The translations under genes were made by a program, and so were the position numbers. Positions 27,696 through 37,659 of a stretch of 64,000 nt of DNA are shown here, one piece after another. This DNA is from Pseudomonas lijiangensis (GTDB taxonomy: Bacteria; Pseudomonadota; Gammaproteobacteria; Pseudomonadales; Pseudomonadaceae): NCBI RefSeq assembly GCF_018968705.1, contig NZ_CP076668.1, positions 372,001-436,000 of the forward strand. Direction: 5' to 3'. The notes under the pieces were generated by a model. The model was not told the origin of the DNA, ran no database searches, and saw nothing but the letters and a program-made list of their open reading frames with translations. Every line of letters begins with the position of its first letter. Position 1 is the stretch's first letter.

Positions 27696-29105
27696 TCAGC
27701 GCAGGAACAGCTTGTAGACCAGTCGCTGGATAGCCTTGCCGTACGGCGGGTAAATTAAACGCGCCGCGTTGAAGCGTTGCTTGATGAACACGCTTTTGGC
27801 CTGGCTGAAGGTCAGAAAACCTTCCCGGCCATGGTAATGGCCCATACCTGAAGGGCCGATGCCCCCGAAGGGCAAGTCGTCCTGAGCCGCATGCATCAGC
27901 GTATCGTTCAGGCAGACGCCGCCGGAGTGAGTCTGTTCCAGCACTTTTTGCTGCTCGGCCTTGTTGTAGCCGAAGTAGTAGAGCGCCAGCGGACGAGGGC
28001 GCTGATTGATGTAGGCAAAGGCTTCATCGAGGTGTCTGTAGGGCACGATAGGCAGCAGCGGCCCGAAAATCTCATCCTGCATGACCAGCATGTCATCGCT
28101 GACATTGAGCAAGAGACTGAACGGCATGCGCTGCGCCTGTCCCTGATCGTAAAGGGCGATCACCTCGGCGCCTTTGCTGGTGGCGTCTTCCAGGTAGTGA
28201 TTCAGCCGCGCCAGTTGTCGCTGATTGATGATCGCCGTGTAGTCCGGGTTGTCAGCCAGTGTCGGGTAAAAGCCCTGTACCGCTTGCCTGTAGGCTTCGA
28301 CGAAACCCTGCATCCGATCCTGCGGCACCAGCACGTAGTCCGGTGCGATGCAGGTCTGTCCGGCATTCAAGGTCTTGCCGAACGCAATGCGCTCGGCGGC
28401 GTCCTTGAGCGGGACATCCCGGGACACAATCACGGGAGATTTGCCGCCCAGTTCCAGCGTGACCGGCGTCAGGTTTTCCGCTGCAGCACGCATGACATGC
28501 TTGCCGATGCTGGTCGCGCCGGTAAACAGAAGGTGATCGAACGGCAGTCTGGAGAAGGCCATGCCCACCTCGGCTTCGCCCAGTACCACGGCGATCAGGT
28601 CTTCGGGAAAGATCCGCGCGAACAGGCGCTTGAGCAGATCGCCCGTGGCAGGTGTGGATTCGCTGAGCTTGAGCATCACGCGATTGCCGGCCGCCAGGGC
28701 GCCAATCAACGGGCCGATGGCCAGGAACAGCGGGTAGTTCCAGGGCACGATAACCCCGACCACACCCAAAGGCTGATACACCACTTTGGCCGAGGCAGGT
28801 TGAAAGGCCAGGCCTACATGACGGCGCGAGGGCTTCATCCATTGCTTGAGCCGTTTGCGCGCATCCCGGATGCCCAGCAGGCTTGGCAGCAACTCGGCCA
28901 GCAGGGTTTCGTCGGCGCTGCGGTGGCTGAAGTCGCTGCTGATGGCGTCGATCAATGCCTGCCGATGCTCGCTGAGCAGTTCACCCAGGCTCTTGAGCCA
29001 CTGGGAGCGTTGCGCTGCCGAGGGCATCGGGTTGGCTGCGAACGCCTGACGCTGGAGAGCGAACGTGTGTTCCAGTTCGCTGGAAAAAGACGGTGCGTCA
29101 GGCAT
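27696..29105 (-). CDS. calB: Coniferyl aldehyde dehydrogenase
   Basis: A 469-residue NAD(P)-dependent aldehyde dehydrogenase of the CalB type. Visible are VVGVIVPWNYPLFLAIGPLIGALAAGN (cofactor-binding), FTGATSIGKHVM, the catalytic glutamate in VTLELGGKSPVIV and the catalytic cysteine in NAGQTCIAPDYVLVP. The absence of a long C-terminal tail fits membrane-near family members such as ALDH3. In Pseudomonas CalB oxidises coniferyl aldehyde to ferulate. The substrate is assigned by family only. A TetR gene is divergent from it and may control it. Confidence 0.85.
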   Translation of the reverse strand: MPDAPSFSSELEHTFALQRQAFAANPMPSAAQRSQWLKSLGELLSEHRQALIDAISSDFSHRSADETLLAELLPSLLGIRDARKRLKQWMKPSRRHVGLAFQPASAKVVYQPLGVVGVIVPWNYPLFLAIGPLIGALAAGNRVMLKLSESTPATGDLLKRLFARIFPEDLIAVVLGEAEVGMAFSRLPFDHLLFTGATSIGKHVMRAAAENLTPVTLELGGKSPVIVSRDVPLKDAAERIAFGKTLNAGQTCIAPDYVLVPQDRMQGFVEAYRQAVQGFYPTLADNPDYTAIINQRQLARLNHYLEDATSKGAEVIALYDQGQAQRMPFSLLLNVSDDMLVMQDEIFGPLLPIVPYRHLDEAFAYINQRPRPLALYYFGYNKAEQQKVLEQTHSGGVCLNDTLMHAAQDDLPFGGIGPSGMGHYHGREGFLTFSQAKSVFIKQRFNAARLIYPPYGKAIQRLVYKLFLR

Positions 29106-29270
29106 GCGGGGCGTTCCTTGCTGGATTTTTCGAGTGTTTTAGAGCTGTTGCTCTATAAAGTCAAATGGCCTGTGTCCCCTTGTCCCTGAGGTTTCACGTA
29201 CATCGCTGCATCTATGCCGACCGCTTGCGCTACCATTCCCCACCAACATACCCGAGGGATCGAGCTGAGT

Positions 29271-29942
29271 ATGGCTCCACGTATCAAAACCCGTGAACGT
29301 ATCGTGCAGGTCAGTCTGGAGCTGTTCAATCAGCAGGGTGAGCGTAGCGTAAGCACCAATCACATTGCCGCGCACATGGAAATTTCTCCGGGCAATCTCT
29401 ATTACCACTTCCCCAACAAGCAGGCGATCATCGCCTCGCTGTTCAACGAGTATGAAGCGTTGGTGGATGGGTTTCTGTTTCCTCCCAAGGGGCGGCAGCC
29501 GACGGTCGAAGACAAGCGTAACTACTTGCTGGCGATACTCGACGGCATGTGGCGTTACCGGTTCCTGCATCGCGACCTTGAGCACCTGCTGGCTTGCGAC
29601 CCGGAAATGGCGACCCGCTATCGGCGTTTTTCCCAGCGCTCCCTGACCCAGGCCATGGCGATTTACAGTGCTTTCGTCGAGGCTGGTATCCTGAACATGG
29701 ACAAGGCGCAGGTCGAATCGCTGACCCTCAATACCTGGATCATCCTCACCTCCTGGGTGCGTTTCCTGTGCACCACACGTGAACATTCCACGCACTTGAA
29801 CGAAGATGCCATTCGACGCGGTGTCTATCAGGTGCTTATGCTGGAGTATGGCTACATCAGCGCCGAGGCCCGTGAAGAATTCAGTGCCTTGTGCGCTGCT
29901 TTTTATACGGCCCTGCCCAAGGTGCTGGGGGAAGTCGGCTGA
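29271..29942 (+). CDS. TetR-family transcriptional regulator
   Basis: A 223-residue repressor-type protein. The N-terminal helix-turn-helix is RERIVQVSLELFNQQGERSV followed by STNHIAAHMEISPGNLYYHFPNKQAI (about residues 8-52). The ligand-binding domain has no recognisable effector site. The start at 29271 is the first methionine that leaves a normal TetR N terminus; earlier in-frame codons lie in the divergent promoter. It is divergent from calB (165-base gap) and so probably regulates that gene. The gene for a sulfurtransferase follows 50 bases downstream. Confidence 0.85.
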   Translation: MAPRIKTRERIVQVSLELFNQQGERSVSTNHIAAHMEISPGNLYYHFPNKQAIIASLFNEYEALVDGFLFPPKGRQPTVEDKRNYLLAILDGMWRYRFLHRDLEHLLACDPEMATRYRRFSQRSLTQAMAIYSAFVEAGILNMDKAQVESLTLNTWIILTSWVRFLCTTREHSTHLNEDAIRRGVYQVLMLEYGYISAEAREEFSALCAAFYTALPKVLGEVG

Positions 29943-29992
29943 GAGTCATCGTCAGCACCCACTATTCGCTTTTCTGCTTACAGGAGTGAGTC

Positions 29993-30847
29993 ATGTCCAT
30001 CGCGCAACTGATCAGCCCTCAGCAATTGGCTGCCCGCCAGCGAGAGCCCGGGCTGGTGATTCTCGATTGCCGCTTTGCTCTGGAAGATCCCGATTACGGG
30101 CAGCGCAGTTACGCTCAGGGTCATATCGATCGTGCGTCTTTCGCGGACCTGGAGCGTGACCTCAGTGGTCCGGTCACCAAGGGCAAGACCGGACGCCATC
30201 CCTTGCCGGACCCTGAGGCGCTGTTGCGTCGCTTTCAGGCATGGGGCATCAACCCGGACAGCGAAATCGTGCTCTATGACGACGGCCCCGGAGCCTTTGC
30301 GGCCCGTGCCTGGTGGCTGCTGGCGTGGCTGGGCAAGCGCGAGGGTGTCTACCTGCTCGATGGCGGTCTGAAAGCCTGGCACGCGGCGGGCCTGCCGCTG
30401 AGTCTGGACGCGCCCGGCAACAAACCCGGCACCTTCACGGGGGAGCCCGACATGTCGCTGGTGCTCAATGCCAGCCGTCTGCAAGGCCGCCTCGGACGCC
30501 CGGAACTGACCCTGATCGATGCGCGCGCCGAAGCCCGTTTTCGCGGTGAAGTGGAGCCCATTGACCCGGTTGCCGGGCATATTCCGGGTGCGCAGTGCGT
30601 CGCCTTCAACGAAAACCTGGGGCCTGACGGACGCTTTCTGCCCGCCGATCAGCTCAGACAGCGCTTTGCCGAGACGTTACAGGATCGTTCGCCGAAGGAT
30701 CTGGTCGCCTACTGCGGTTCAGGTGTGACGGCCTGCCATAACCTGTTTGCCCTGTGTCTGGCAGGTTATCCACTGGGGACGCTGTATGCAGGTTCGTGGA
30801 GCGAATGGATTACCGATCCCGGTCGTGAGGTTGCGACGGGAGCATGA
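29993..30847 (+). CDS. sseA: 3-mercaptopyruvate-type sulfurtransferase (two rhodanese domains)
   Basis: A 284-residue protein with an inactive N-terminal rhodanese domain (VILDCRFALEDPDYG) and an active C-terminal one (TLIDARAEARFRG). The catalytic loop is C241-GSGVTAC. That loop is the mercaptopyruvate form, whereas thiosulfate enzymes read CRKGVTA. It moves sulfur from 3-mercaptopyruvate to thiol acceptors or cyanide. It is the last gene before a repeat-filled gap. Confidence 0.85.
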   Translation: MSIAQLISPQQLAARQREPGLVILDCRFALEDPDYGQRSYAQGHIDRASFADLERDLSGPVTKGKTGRHPLPDPEALLRRFQAWGINPDSEIVLYDDGPGAFAARAWWLLAWLGKREGVYLLDGGLKAWHAAGLPLSLDAPGNKPGTFTGEPDMSLVLNASRLQGRLGRPELTLIDARAEARFRGEVEPIDPVAGHIPGAQCVAFNENLGPDGRFLPADQLRQRFAETLQDRSPKDLVAYCGSGVTACHNLFALCLAGYPLGTLYAGSWSEWITDPGREVATGA

Positions 30848-30990
30848 CCCTGTCGCCAGCAAGCTGCCTCTCATCAAACAAGATGGAACATGCGGCATTG
30901 TAGGAGCGCGCTTGCCCGCGACCGGCTGCGTAGCAGTCGTGGATTTTGCGAGCGCTTCGCACTCGGTCGCGGGCAAGCGCGCTCCTACCT
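30848..30990. repeat. Intergenic repeats with a perfect 24-base inverted repeat
   Basis: After the sulfurtransferase, a degenerate copy of the GTCGCCAGCAAGCTGCCTC arm (30852-30876) is followed by a large palindrome. TAGGAGCGCGCTTGCCCGCG (30901-30920, continuing ACCG) is perfectly complementary over 24 bases to 30964-30987, with a 39-base interior that itself contains small hairpins. It is the same style as the REP elements at 1589 and 15552, but with a different core. Confidence 0.75.
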
Positions 30991-31061
30991 GTTTGCTACG
31001 CGACAGCGCGGCGCCGGGGCGGCGGGCGAACTCCCACAAGAGCTGGTTTCTGTCCCGGGAT

Positions 31062-32108
31062 TCATCCGCGAACAGTCTTGTCGCGCTCATACGCCAGGCT
31101 CAGCCAGTGCGGAATGCGCCGCTCCAGATAATAACCGGGGTTTTTCAGCGAGCCATCGACAAACCCCACATGCCCGCCCCTGGCCTGCAACTCGAACTCC
31201 GTACACGCTGAAAGCTCGTCGGGTTCGGGCAGGCTGTGGATAAAGACGAAAGGGTCGTCTGCGGCCTGGATGATCAGTGTCGGTGTGCGAATCTGGCCCA
31301 GAAAATACCGGCTCGACGCCCGGCGATAATAGTCCTCGGCATTGGCGAAACCATGCAGCGGCGCTGTCACCCGGCCATCGAAATCCCAGAACGTGCGCAT
31401 ATTCTCCAACGAGCCCAGGGCGGCCAGTTCTGCCAGGCCTTCGCTCATCCCTTCATGCTGGAAGCGGCGTTGCTTGTCCCGGATATAAGCCAGCATTTCG
31501 CGCATGAAGTGCCGTTGATAGACCTTGGAAAAGCCCTGGCCGATACGGTTGGCGCACTCGTCAAGCCGGAATGGCACCGAGACGGCCACCGCGCCCAGCA
31601 ACCCGCTCTCTGCGCCGGATTCGCCCAGGTGCTTGAGCAGAACGTTGCCGCCCAGGGAATAACCCACGGCATAAAGCGGCGCCAGAGGGCGCAAGGCCCG
31701 CAGGTGGGCAATGACTTCTGCCAGGTCTTCGCTGGCGCCGGAGTGATAGCTGCGCGACAACAGATTCGGCTCACCCGAACAGCCGCGCCAGTTCAGCGCC
31801 ACGCTGGCCCAGCCTTGGGAAGCCATTGCCTTTTGCAGACCTGCCACATAAGGCGAATTCGACGATCCGGTCAGCCCGTGCAGGACCAGCACCAGTGGTG
31901 CATCGGCCTCATGGGGGCCATGCCAGTCCATATCGAGAAAGTCCCCGTCCTCCAGCCACATGCGCTCCCGTGTACGGGCAAGCAGGGTTCGTTTGCGCCA
32001 CAGCGGTCCCCACAAGGTTTGCAGGTGCGGATTACCCAGGCCTGAAGCCGGGACGAAACGGTTTGCCGAGGATGGGTGCAGAGGGCTGGCTGGCACGGTC
32101 TTGCTCAT
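31062..32108 (-). CDS. YheT-family alpha/beta hydrolase
   Basis: A 348-residue member of the EMB8/YheT group. NPHLQTLWGPLWRK is the family's N-terminal signature. The oxyanion LVLHGLTGSSNS precedes the nucleophile elbow VGYSLGGNVLLKHLGE. An aspartate (QAADDPFVFIHSLP) and a histidine (ARGGHVGFVDGS) complete the triad. Members act on short-chain esters or phospholipids; the true substrate is unknown. A TTG precedes the ATG at 32108, which was chosen. Confidence 0.87.
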   Translation of the reverse strand: MSKTVPASPLHPSSANRFVPASGLGNPHLQTLWGPLWRKRTLLARTRERMWLEDGDFLDMDWHGPHEADAPLVLVLHGLTGSSNSPYVAGLQKAMASQGWASVALNWRGCSGEPNLLSRSYHSGASEDLAEVIAHLRALRPLAPLYAVGYSLGGNVLLKHLGESGAESGLLGAVAVSVPFRLDECANRIGQGFSKVYQRHFMREMLAYIRDKQRRFQHEGMSEGLAELAALGSLENMRTFWDFDGRVTAPLHGFANAEDYYRRASSRYFLGQIRTPTLIIQAADDPFVFIHSLPEPDELSACTEFELQARGGHVGFVDGSLKNPGYYLERRIPHWLSLAYERDKTVRG

Positions 32109-32183
32109 CAATGAATGCAGAGACGTACGTTGCCATTAAGTGATGCGAGATGTAAGGGGTTTTTGGCCGAGTGGCTTGATTGT

Positions 32184-32212
32184 GAATGCGCTCCTGCAGC
32201 AGGAGCGCATTC
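32184..32212. repeat. Perfect palindrome downstream of ponA
   Basis: A 13-base inverted repeat (GAATGCGCTCCTG and its complement CAGGAGCGCATTC) surrounds CAG. It lies 17 bases after the ponA stop on the minus strand. No T run follows, so its role as a terminator is uncertain. Confidence 0.5.
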
Positions 32213-32228
32213 ATCTGCGAGAGGGCCG

Positions 32229-34670
32229 TCAGAACAGATCGATCGGTGCCGACTCGTCTGCTGGCAGCGGGCTGCCCGGTACGCTGCCGCCCAGTTCGTT
32301 CACGCTTGGAGGCGTGTCTTCGCTCTTGAACAGCTCGAAGAACGCATTGGGCGTGCTCGGGGTCGCGGCGCGGCCACTCACAGGGTCGACCCGCAGGCTG
32401 AGGATGCCATCCGGTTCGGCCTGTTGATGCGGCGGCTTGTCCTTGAGGGCTGCGCTCATGTAGTCCATCCAGATCGGCAGGGCGACCGTACCGCCAAACT
32501 CGTGGCGTCCGAGGCTTTCCGGCTGGTCGAAGCCCGTCCAGACCGTTGTCACGTAATCCGCGTTATAGCCGGAGAACCACGCATCCTTGGATTCGTTGGT
32601 CGTACCGGTCTTGCCCGCGATATCCGGCCGGTTCATGGAGAGTGCGCGACGCCCTGTGCCGCGCTTGATCACATCCTGCAGCATGCTGTTGAGGATGTAG
32701 GTCGTGCGACTGTCGACGATTCGCTCTGCAACCACAGGTGCCTGTGGCTCTGTGGCGGATGTCGGGGACGTGGTGGTCAGGCCCGGACTGTCATGGATCG
32801 CGAAGGTCGAGGTGTTGGCTGCTGTCTTGGCCTCTGTGGCCGGAACGCTGGCCGGATTGGCCAGGAACAGCGTCTGACCGTCACGGTTCTCGATCTTCTG
32901 GATCAGGTACGGGTTGACTTTATAGCCGCCGTTGGCAAATGCACTCCAGCCGGTGGCGATTTCCATCGGCGTCAGGGTTGCGGTGCCCAGTGCCAGCGAC
33001 AGGTTGCGCGGCAGGTCCTGCTTGGCGAATCCGAAGCGAGTGATGTAGTCCATGGTGGAATCGATACCCAGGGCCTGCAGCAGACGGATCGAAACCAGGT
33101 TGCGGGACTTGTAGAGCGCCTCGCGCAGCCTGATCGGGCCGAGGAAGGTGTTGGTGTCGTTCTTCGGACGCCAGACCTTGTCCAGGTATTCGTCGACGAA
33201 CACGATAGGCGCATCGTTCACCAGGCTCGAAGCGGTATAACCGTTGTCCAGAGCGGCACTGTAGATGAAAGGCTTGAAGCTCGAACCCGGTTGACGCTTG
33301 GCCTGCATGGCGCGGTTGTAATTGCTCTGCTCGAAGGCAAAGCCACCGACCAGCGCACGAATGGCGCCATTCTGCGGATCCAGAGAAACCAGCGCGCTCT
33401 GAGCGGCGGGAATTTGACTGAATTTCAGCGAGCCGTCTTCCTGACGCAGCAGGCGGACCAGATCGCCCACATGCGCCACGTCAGCCGGTTGGCGTGGATT
33501 GGCCCCCAGACTGTTGGTGTTCAGGTAAGGGCGAGCCCATTTCATGCTGCTCCACTCGACGTTTTCTTCTTTCTCGCCGTTGCGGGTCAGGACGCGGATG
33601 CCGTTTTTATCGACCTGCGTGACAATGGCAGGCTCCAGGCCGTTGATCGTGCGCTGTTTGGTCAGTTCCTGAGCCCAGCCGGCAGGCGTCATGCCCGGGA
33701 AACGGCTTTCCGGGCCGCGATAGCCGTGGCGCTGGTCGTATTCGATCAGCCCTTGCTGCACAGCCTTGTTGGCGTGCTCCTGAAGGTCGCTCGGAACAGT
33801 AGTGGTGACGCGGAAGCCTTCGGTATAGGCTTCGCTGCCGTAGCGACCGACCATTTCGGCACGGGCCATTTCGGCGATGTAGGGCGCGTAGACTTCCGGC
33901 GTCGGGACGTGGTAGCTGGCGTTGAGAGGCTCGTTGAGAGCGGCCTGATAAGCGTTCTGGTCGATCTTGCCCAGTCGGTACATGCGCCCCAGGATCCAGT
34001 CGCGACGTTCCTTGGCCCGAGCCGGGTTGGCCAGCGGGTTGAAGCGTGAAGGTGCTTTTGGCAGGCCGGCAATCATGGCCATTTGCGCAAGGCTTACATC
34101 GCGAATCGATTTGCCATAGTAGACTTGCGCCGCAGCCTCGATGCCATAGGCTCGGTTGCCCAGGTAGATCTTGTTGACGTACAGCTCAAGGATTTCATCC
34201 TTGGTCAGTTGGCGCTCGATTTGCAAGGCAAGGAGAATTTCGGTGGTTTTACGTGAAAAGCTTCTTTCGCTGGTCAGGAAAAAGTTTTTCGCGACCTGCA
34301 TTGTGATGGTACTGCCGCCTGATTGAATATGGCCGCTTTTCACCAGTTGGGTGGCGGCGCGCATCAGGCTGCTTGGGTCGACGCCGTAGTGATTGGCGAA
34401 GTTGTCGTCTTCGGCCGACAGCAGGGCGTTGATGAAATTGGGCGGGATTTCGGCGAAGCGAATAGGGGTGCGGCGCATCTCGCCAAACTCGGCGATCAGC
34501 TTGCCGTCGCTGCTGTAGACGCGCAGGGGAATCTGCAACTGAATGCTCTTCAGCGCTTCGACAGAGGGCAGGTTCGGGCTCAGATAAAGGAATGCACCGC
34601 TCAGCGCGAGCAGCAGGCCGCAAAATACTGCTACGAGAGACCACCAGATAAACTTCAGCAGGCGTATCAA
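32229..34670 (-). CDS. ponA: Penicillin-binding protein 1A (bifunctional transglycosylase/transpeptidase)
   Basis: An 813-residue class A PBP anchored by one N-terminal helix (LVAVFCGLLLALSGAFLYLS). The GT51 domain follows (EDDNFANHYGVDPSSLMRA with the catalytic glutamate, GGSTITMQVAKNFFL). Then comes an OB-like insert, and the penicillin-binding domain with PGSSFKPF (SxxK), the SxN loop in YKSRNLVS and KTGT. It polymerises and crosslinks peptidoglycan at the inner membrane. It is divergent from pilMNOPQ, the arrangement conserved across Pseudomonas. Confidence 0.97.
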   Translation of the reverse strand: MIRLLKFIWWSLVAVFCGLLLALSGAFLYLSPNLPSVEALKSIQLQIPLRVYSSDGKLIAEFGEMRRTPIRFAEIPPNFINALLSAEDDNFANHYGVDPSSLMRAATQLVKSGHIQSGGSTITMQVAKNFFLTSERSFSRKTTEILLALQIERQLTKDEILELYVNKIYLGNRAYGIEAAAQVYYGKSIRDVSLAQMAMIAGLPKAPSRFNPLANPARAKERRDWILGRMYRLGKIDQNAYQAALNEPLNASYHVPTPEVYAPYIAEMARAEMVGRYGSEAYTEGFRVTTTVPSDLQEHANKAVQQGLIEYDQRHGYRGPESRFPGMTPAGWAQELTKQRTINGLEPAIVTQVDKNGIRVLTRNGEKEENVEWSSMKWARPYLNTNSLGANPRQPADVAHVGDLVRLLRQEDGSLKFSQIPAAQSALVSLDPQNGAIRALVGGFAFEQSNYNRAMQAKRQPGSSFKPFIYSAALDNGYTASSLVNDAPIVFVDEYLDKVWRPKNDTNTFLGPIRLREALYKSRNLVSIRLLQALGIDSTMDYITRFGFAKQDLPRNLSLALGTATLTPMEIATGWSAFANGGYKVNPYLIQKIENRDGQTLFLANPASVPATEAKTAANTSTFAIHDSPGLTTTSPTSATEPQAPVVAERIVDSRTTYILNSMLQDVIKRGTGRRALSMNRPDIAGKTGTTNESKDAWFSGYNADYVTTVWTGFDQPESLGRHEFGGTVALPIWMDYMSAALKDKPPHQQAEPDGILSLRVDPVSGRAATPSTPNAFFELFKSEDTPPSVNELGGSVPGSPLPADESAPIDLF

Positions 34671-34794
34671 GGCTTTTGGATTTCCACAAAAAAGAATGGG
34701 TTGAGCGCAGGCATTTACAAACGAACACGCCTTGAAGCTTTGTTAAACGAAAAAACCGCCGGGCATTATAAGCATTTTTCGTCTCCAGGCGTGA

Positions 34795-35942
<1,148 letters not shown>

Positions 35943-35943
<1 letters not shown>

Positions 35944-36515
35944 TGGCACGGATCAACCTTTTACCGTGGCGTGAAGAGCTTCGCGAAGAACGCAAGAAAC
36001 GCTTTCTGACGGCGCTGGCCTGCGTACTGGTTTTCTCGGTGGGCGCGCTGTTTCTGCTGGATCGCTACATCAACAACGCGATCACTTATCAGGAAGCGCG
36101 CAACGCATTCATCCAGAAGGAAATCGCCCAACTCGATATCCGCATCAAGGAAATCAGCGACCTGAAAGCCCGGCGCAAACAGTTGCTGGAGCGGATGAAG
36201 ATCATCCAGGACTTGCAGGGCAACCGTCCGATCATTGGCCGGGTGTTCGATCAGCTGGCGCGGACCTTGCCCGATGGCGTTTATTTTTCAGATGTGAAAA
36301 TGACCGACAAATTGATTTCCATCAGTGGGGCTGCCGAGTCCAACAACCGGGTTTCGGACCTGATGCGCAACATGGAGGCCTCCGACTGGCTCGCCTCGCC
36401 AAGCCTGACCGAGGTCAAGGCAACCACGGCGGGTGCAGTGGATCAGGCAAACGTCTTTCAACTGACGGTCCGCCAGACCCAGCCTGCTGCTGTGGTTGAA
36501 GGAGCCAAGCCATGA
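35943..36515 (+). CDS. pilN: Type IV pilus assembly protein PilN
   Basis: A 190-residue bitopic inner-membrane protein. The short cytoplasmic N terminus ARINLLPWREELREERKK is the PilM-binding motif. One transmembrane helix follows (ALACVLVFSVGALFLLD), then a coiled coil (residues about 50-95) and a periplasmic ferredoxin-like domain. It pairs with PilO. Its start overlaps pilM and its stop overlaps pilO. Confidence 0.96.
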
Positions 36516-37135
36516 ATTTTGCCGAATGGCTGGAAGGGCTTCGCCGGGTCGACCTCAATGACCTGGACCTCAACAACCTGGGCTCCTGGCCCGCAGCGGT
36601 CAAGGCCATCTCCGGCGTGCTGGTGATGGTGCTGGTGTTTGCGCTGGGTTATTTCCTTTTCATCCAGGAGCTGGAAACCCGGCTCGAAGGTGCCCAGGCC
36701 AACGAACTGATGCTGCGCGAGCAGGTGTCGACCAAGGCTTTCCAGGCCGCGAACCTGGAGCCTTACAAGAAACAGATGGAAGAAATGGAAAACACCTTCG
36801 GCGCACTGTTGCGGCAATTGCCCAGTGACACCGAGGTGCCGGGCCTGCTCGAAGACATCACTCGCACAGGTCTGGGAAGCGGTCTGGAGTTCGAGGAAAT
36901 CAAGCTGTTGCCCGAGGGTGTTCAGCAGTTCTATATCGAGCTACCCATCCAGATCACGGTGGTGGGCGGTTATCACGACCTTGCGACATTCGTCAGTGGC
37001 GTTGCCAGCCTGCCGCGCATCGTGACGCTGCATGACTTCGAGATCAAACCGGTCGACCCCAAATCCCAGACCAAGCTGCGCATGAACATTCTGGCCAAGA
37101 CCTACCGCTACAACGATGAAGGGCTGAAGAAATGA
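36512..37135 (+). CDS. pilO: Type IV pilus assembly protein PilO
   Basis: A 207-residue bitopic inner-membrane protein. One transmembrane helix (AISGVLVMVLVFALGYFLFIQ) follows an N-terminal cytoplasmic stretch. A coiled coil and the periplasmic PilO domain follow (FEEIKLLPEGVQQFYIELPIQ). With PilN it aligns the inner-membrane platform with PilP and PilQ. Four-base overlaps with both neighbours indicate translational coupling. Confidence 0.96.
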   Translation: MNFAEWLEGLRRVDLNDLDLNNLGSWPAAVKAISGVLVMVLVFALGYFLFIQELETRLEGAQANELMLREQVSTKAFQAANLEPYKKQMEEMENTFGALLRQLPSDTEVPGLLEDITRTGLGSGLEFEEIKLLPEGVQQFYIELPIQITVVGGYHDLATFVSGVASLPRIVTLHDFEIKPVDPKSQTKLRMNILAKTYRYNDEGLKK

Positions 37136-37659
37136 GGGCGGCGCGACTGTTGTGCGTCAGTGTGGTCCTGATGGGGCTGGCCGGGTGCGATAACGATCAG
37201 GAGTTCGCGGATCTCAGCGCATTCGTCGATGAGGTCAAGACGCGTCCTTCAGGCAATATCGATCCATTGCCCAAGTTCCGGCCCTATGAAACCTTTACCT
37301 ACAACGCGGCCAATCTGCGCAGCCCGTTCCAGCCTCCGGTGAAGATCGATCTGCTCAATCGCCAGAAAGGCTCACGGCTGGTCAAGCCGGACGAAACGCG
37401 GGTCAGGCAGTTTCTCGAGGGATTCAATATCGAATCCTTCGAGATGGTCGGAACCATTGGCAACGAATCGGGTACATTCGCCTTGTTGCGCGGTGCCGGA
37501 GGGGTTCATCGCGTAAAAGTGGGTGATTATCTGGGCCGTAATAACGGCCGGATTGTGTCGGTCAGCGATGCGCAGGTCGATGTCATTGAAATAGTTCCTG
37601 ATGGAGAGGGGGCCTGGCTTGAAAGGCCGCGCAGTATTTCCCTCAAAGAACGCTCATGA
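37132..37659 (+). CDS. pilP: Type IV pilus lipoprotein PilP
   Basis: A 175-residue periplasmic lipoprotein. The lipobox is LMGLAGC, with Cys19 as the lipid site. The disordered N-terminal half precedes the beta-rich PilP domain (ESFEMVGTIGNESGTFALLRG, then VKVGDYLGRNNGRIVSV). PilP links PilN/PilO to the secretin PilQ. Its stop overlaps the pilQ start. Confidence 0.95.
   Translation: MRAARLLCVSVVLMGLAGCDNDQEFADLSAFVDEVKTRPSGNIDPLPKFRPYETFTYNAANLRSPFQPPVKIDLLNRQKGSRLVKPDETRVRQFLEGFNIESFEMVGTIGNESGTFALLRGAGGVHRVKVGDYLGRNNGRIVSVSDAQVDVIEIVPDGEGAWLERPRSISLKERS

Noticed and set aside
32115..34049. Open frame of 644 codons antisense to ponA
   Set aside because: The opposite strand is clearly PBP1A, with all motifs intact.
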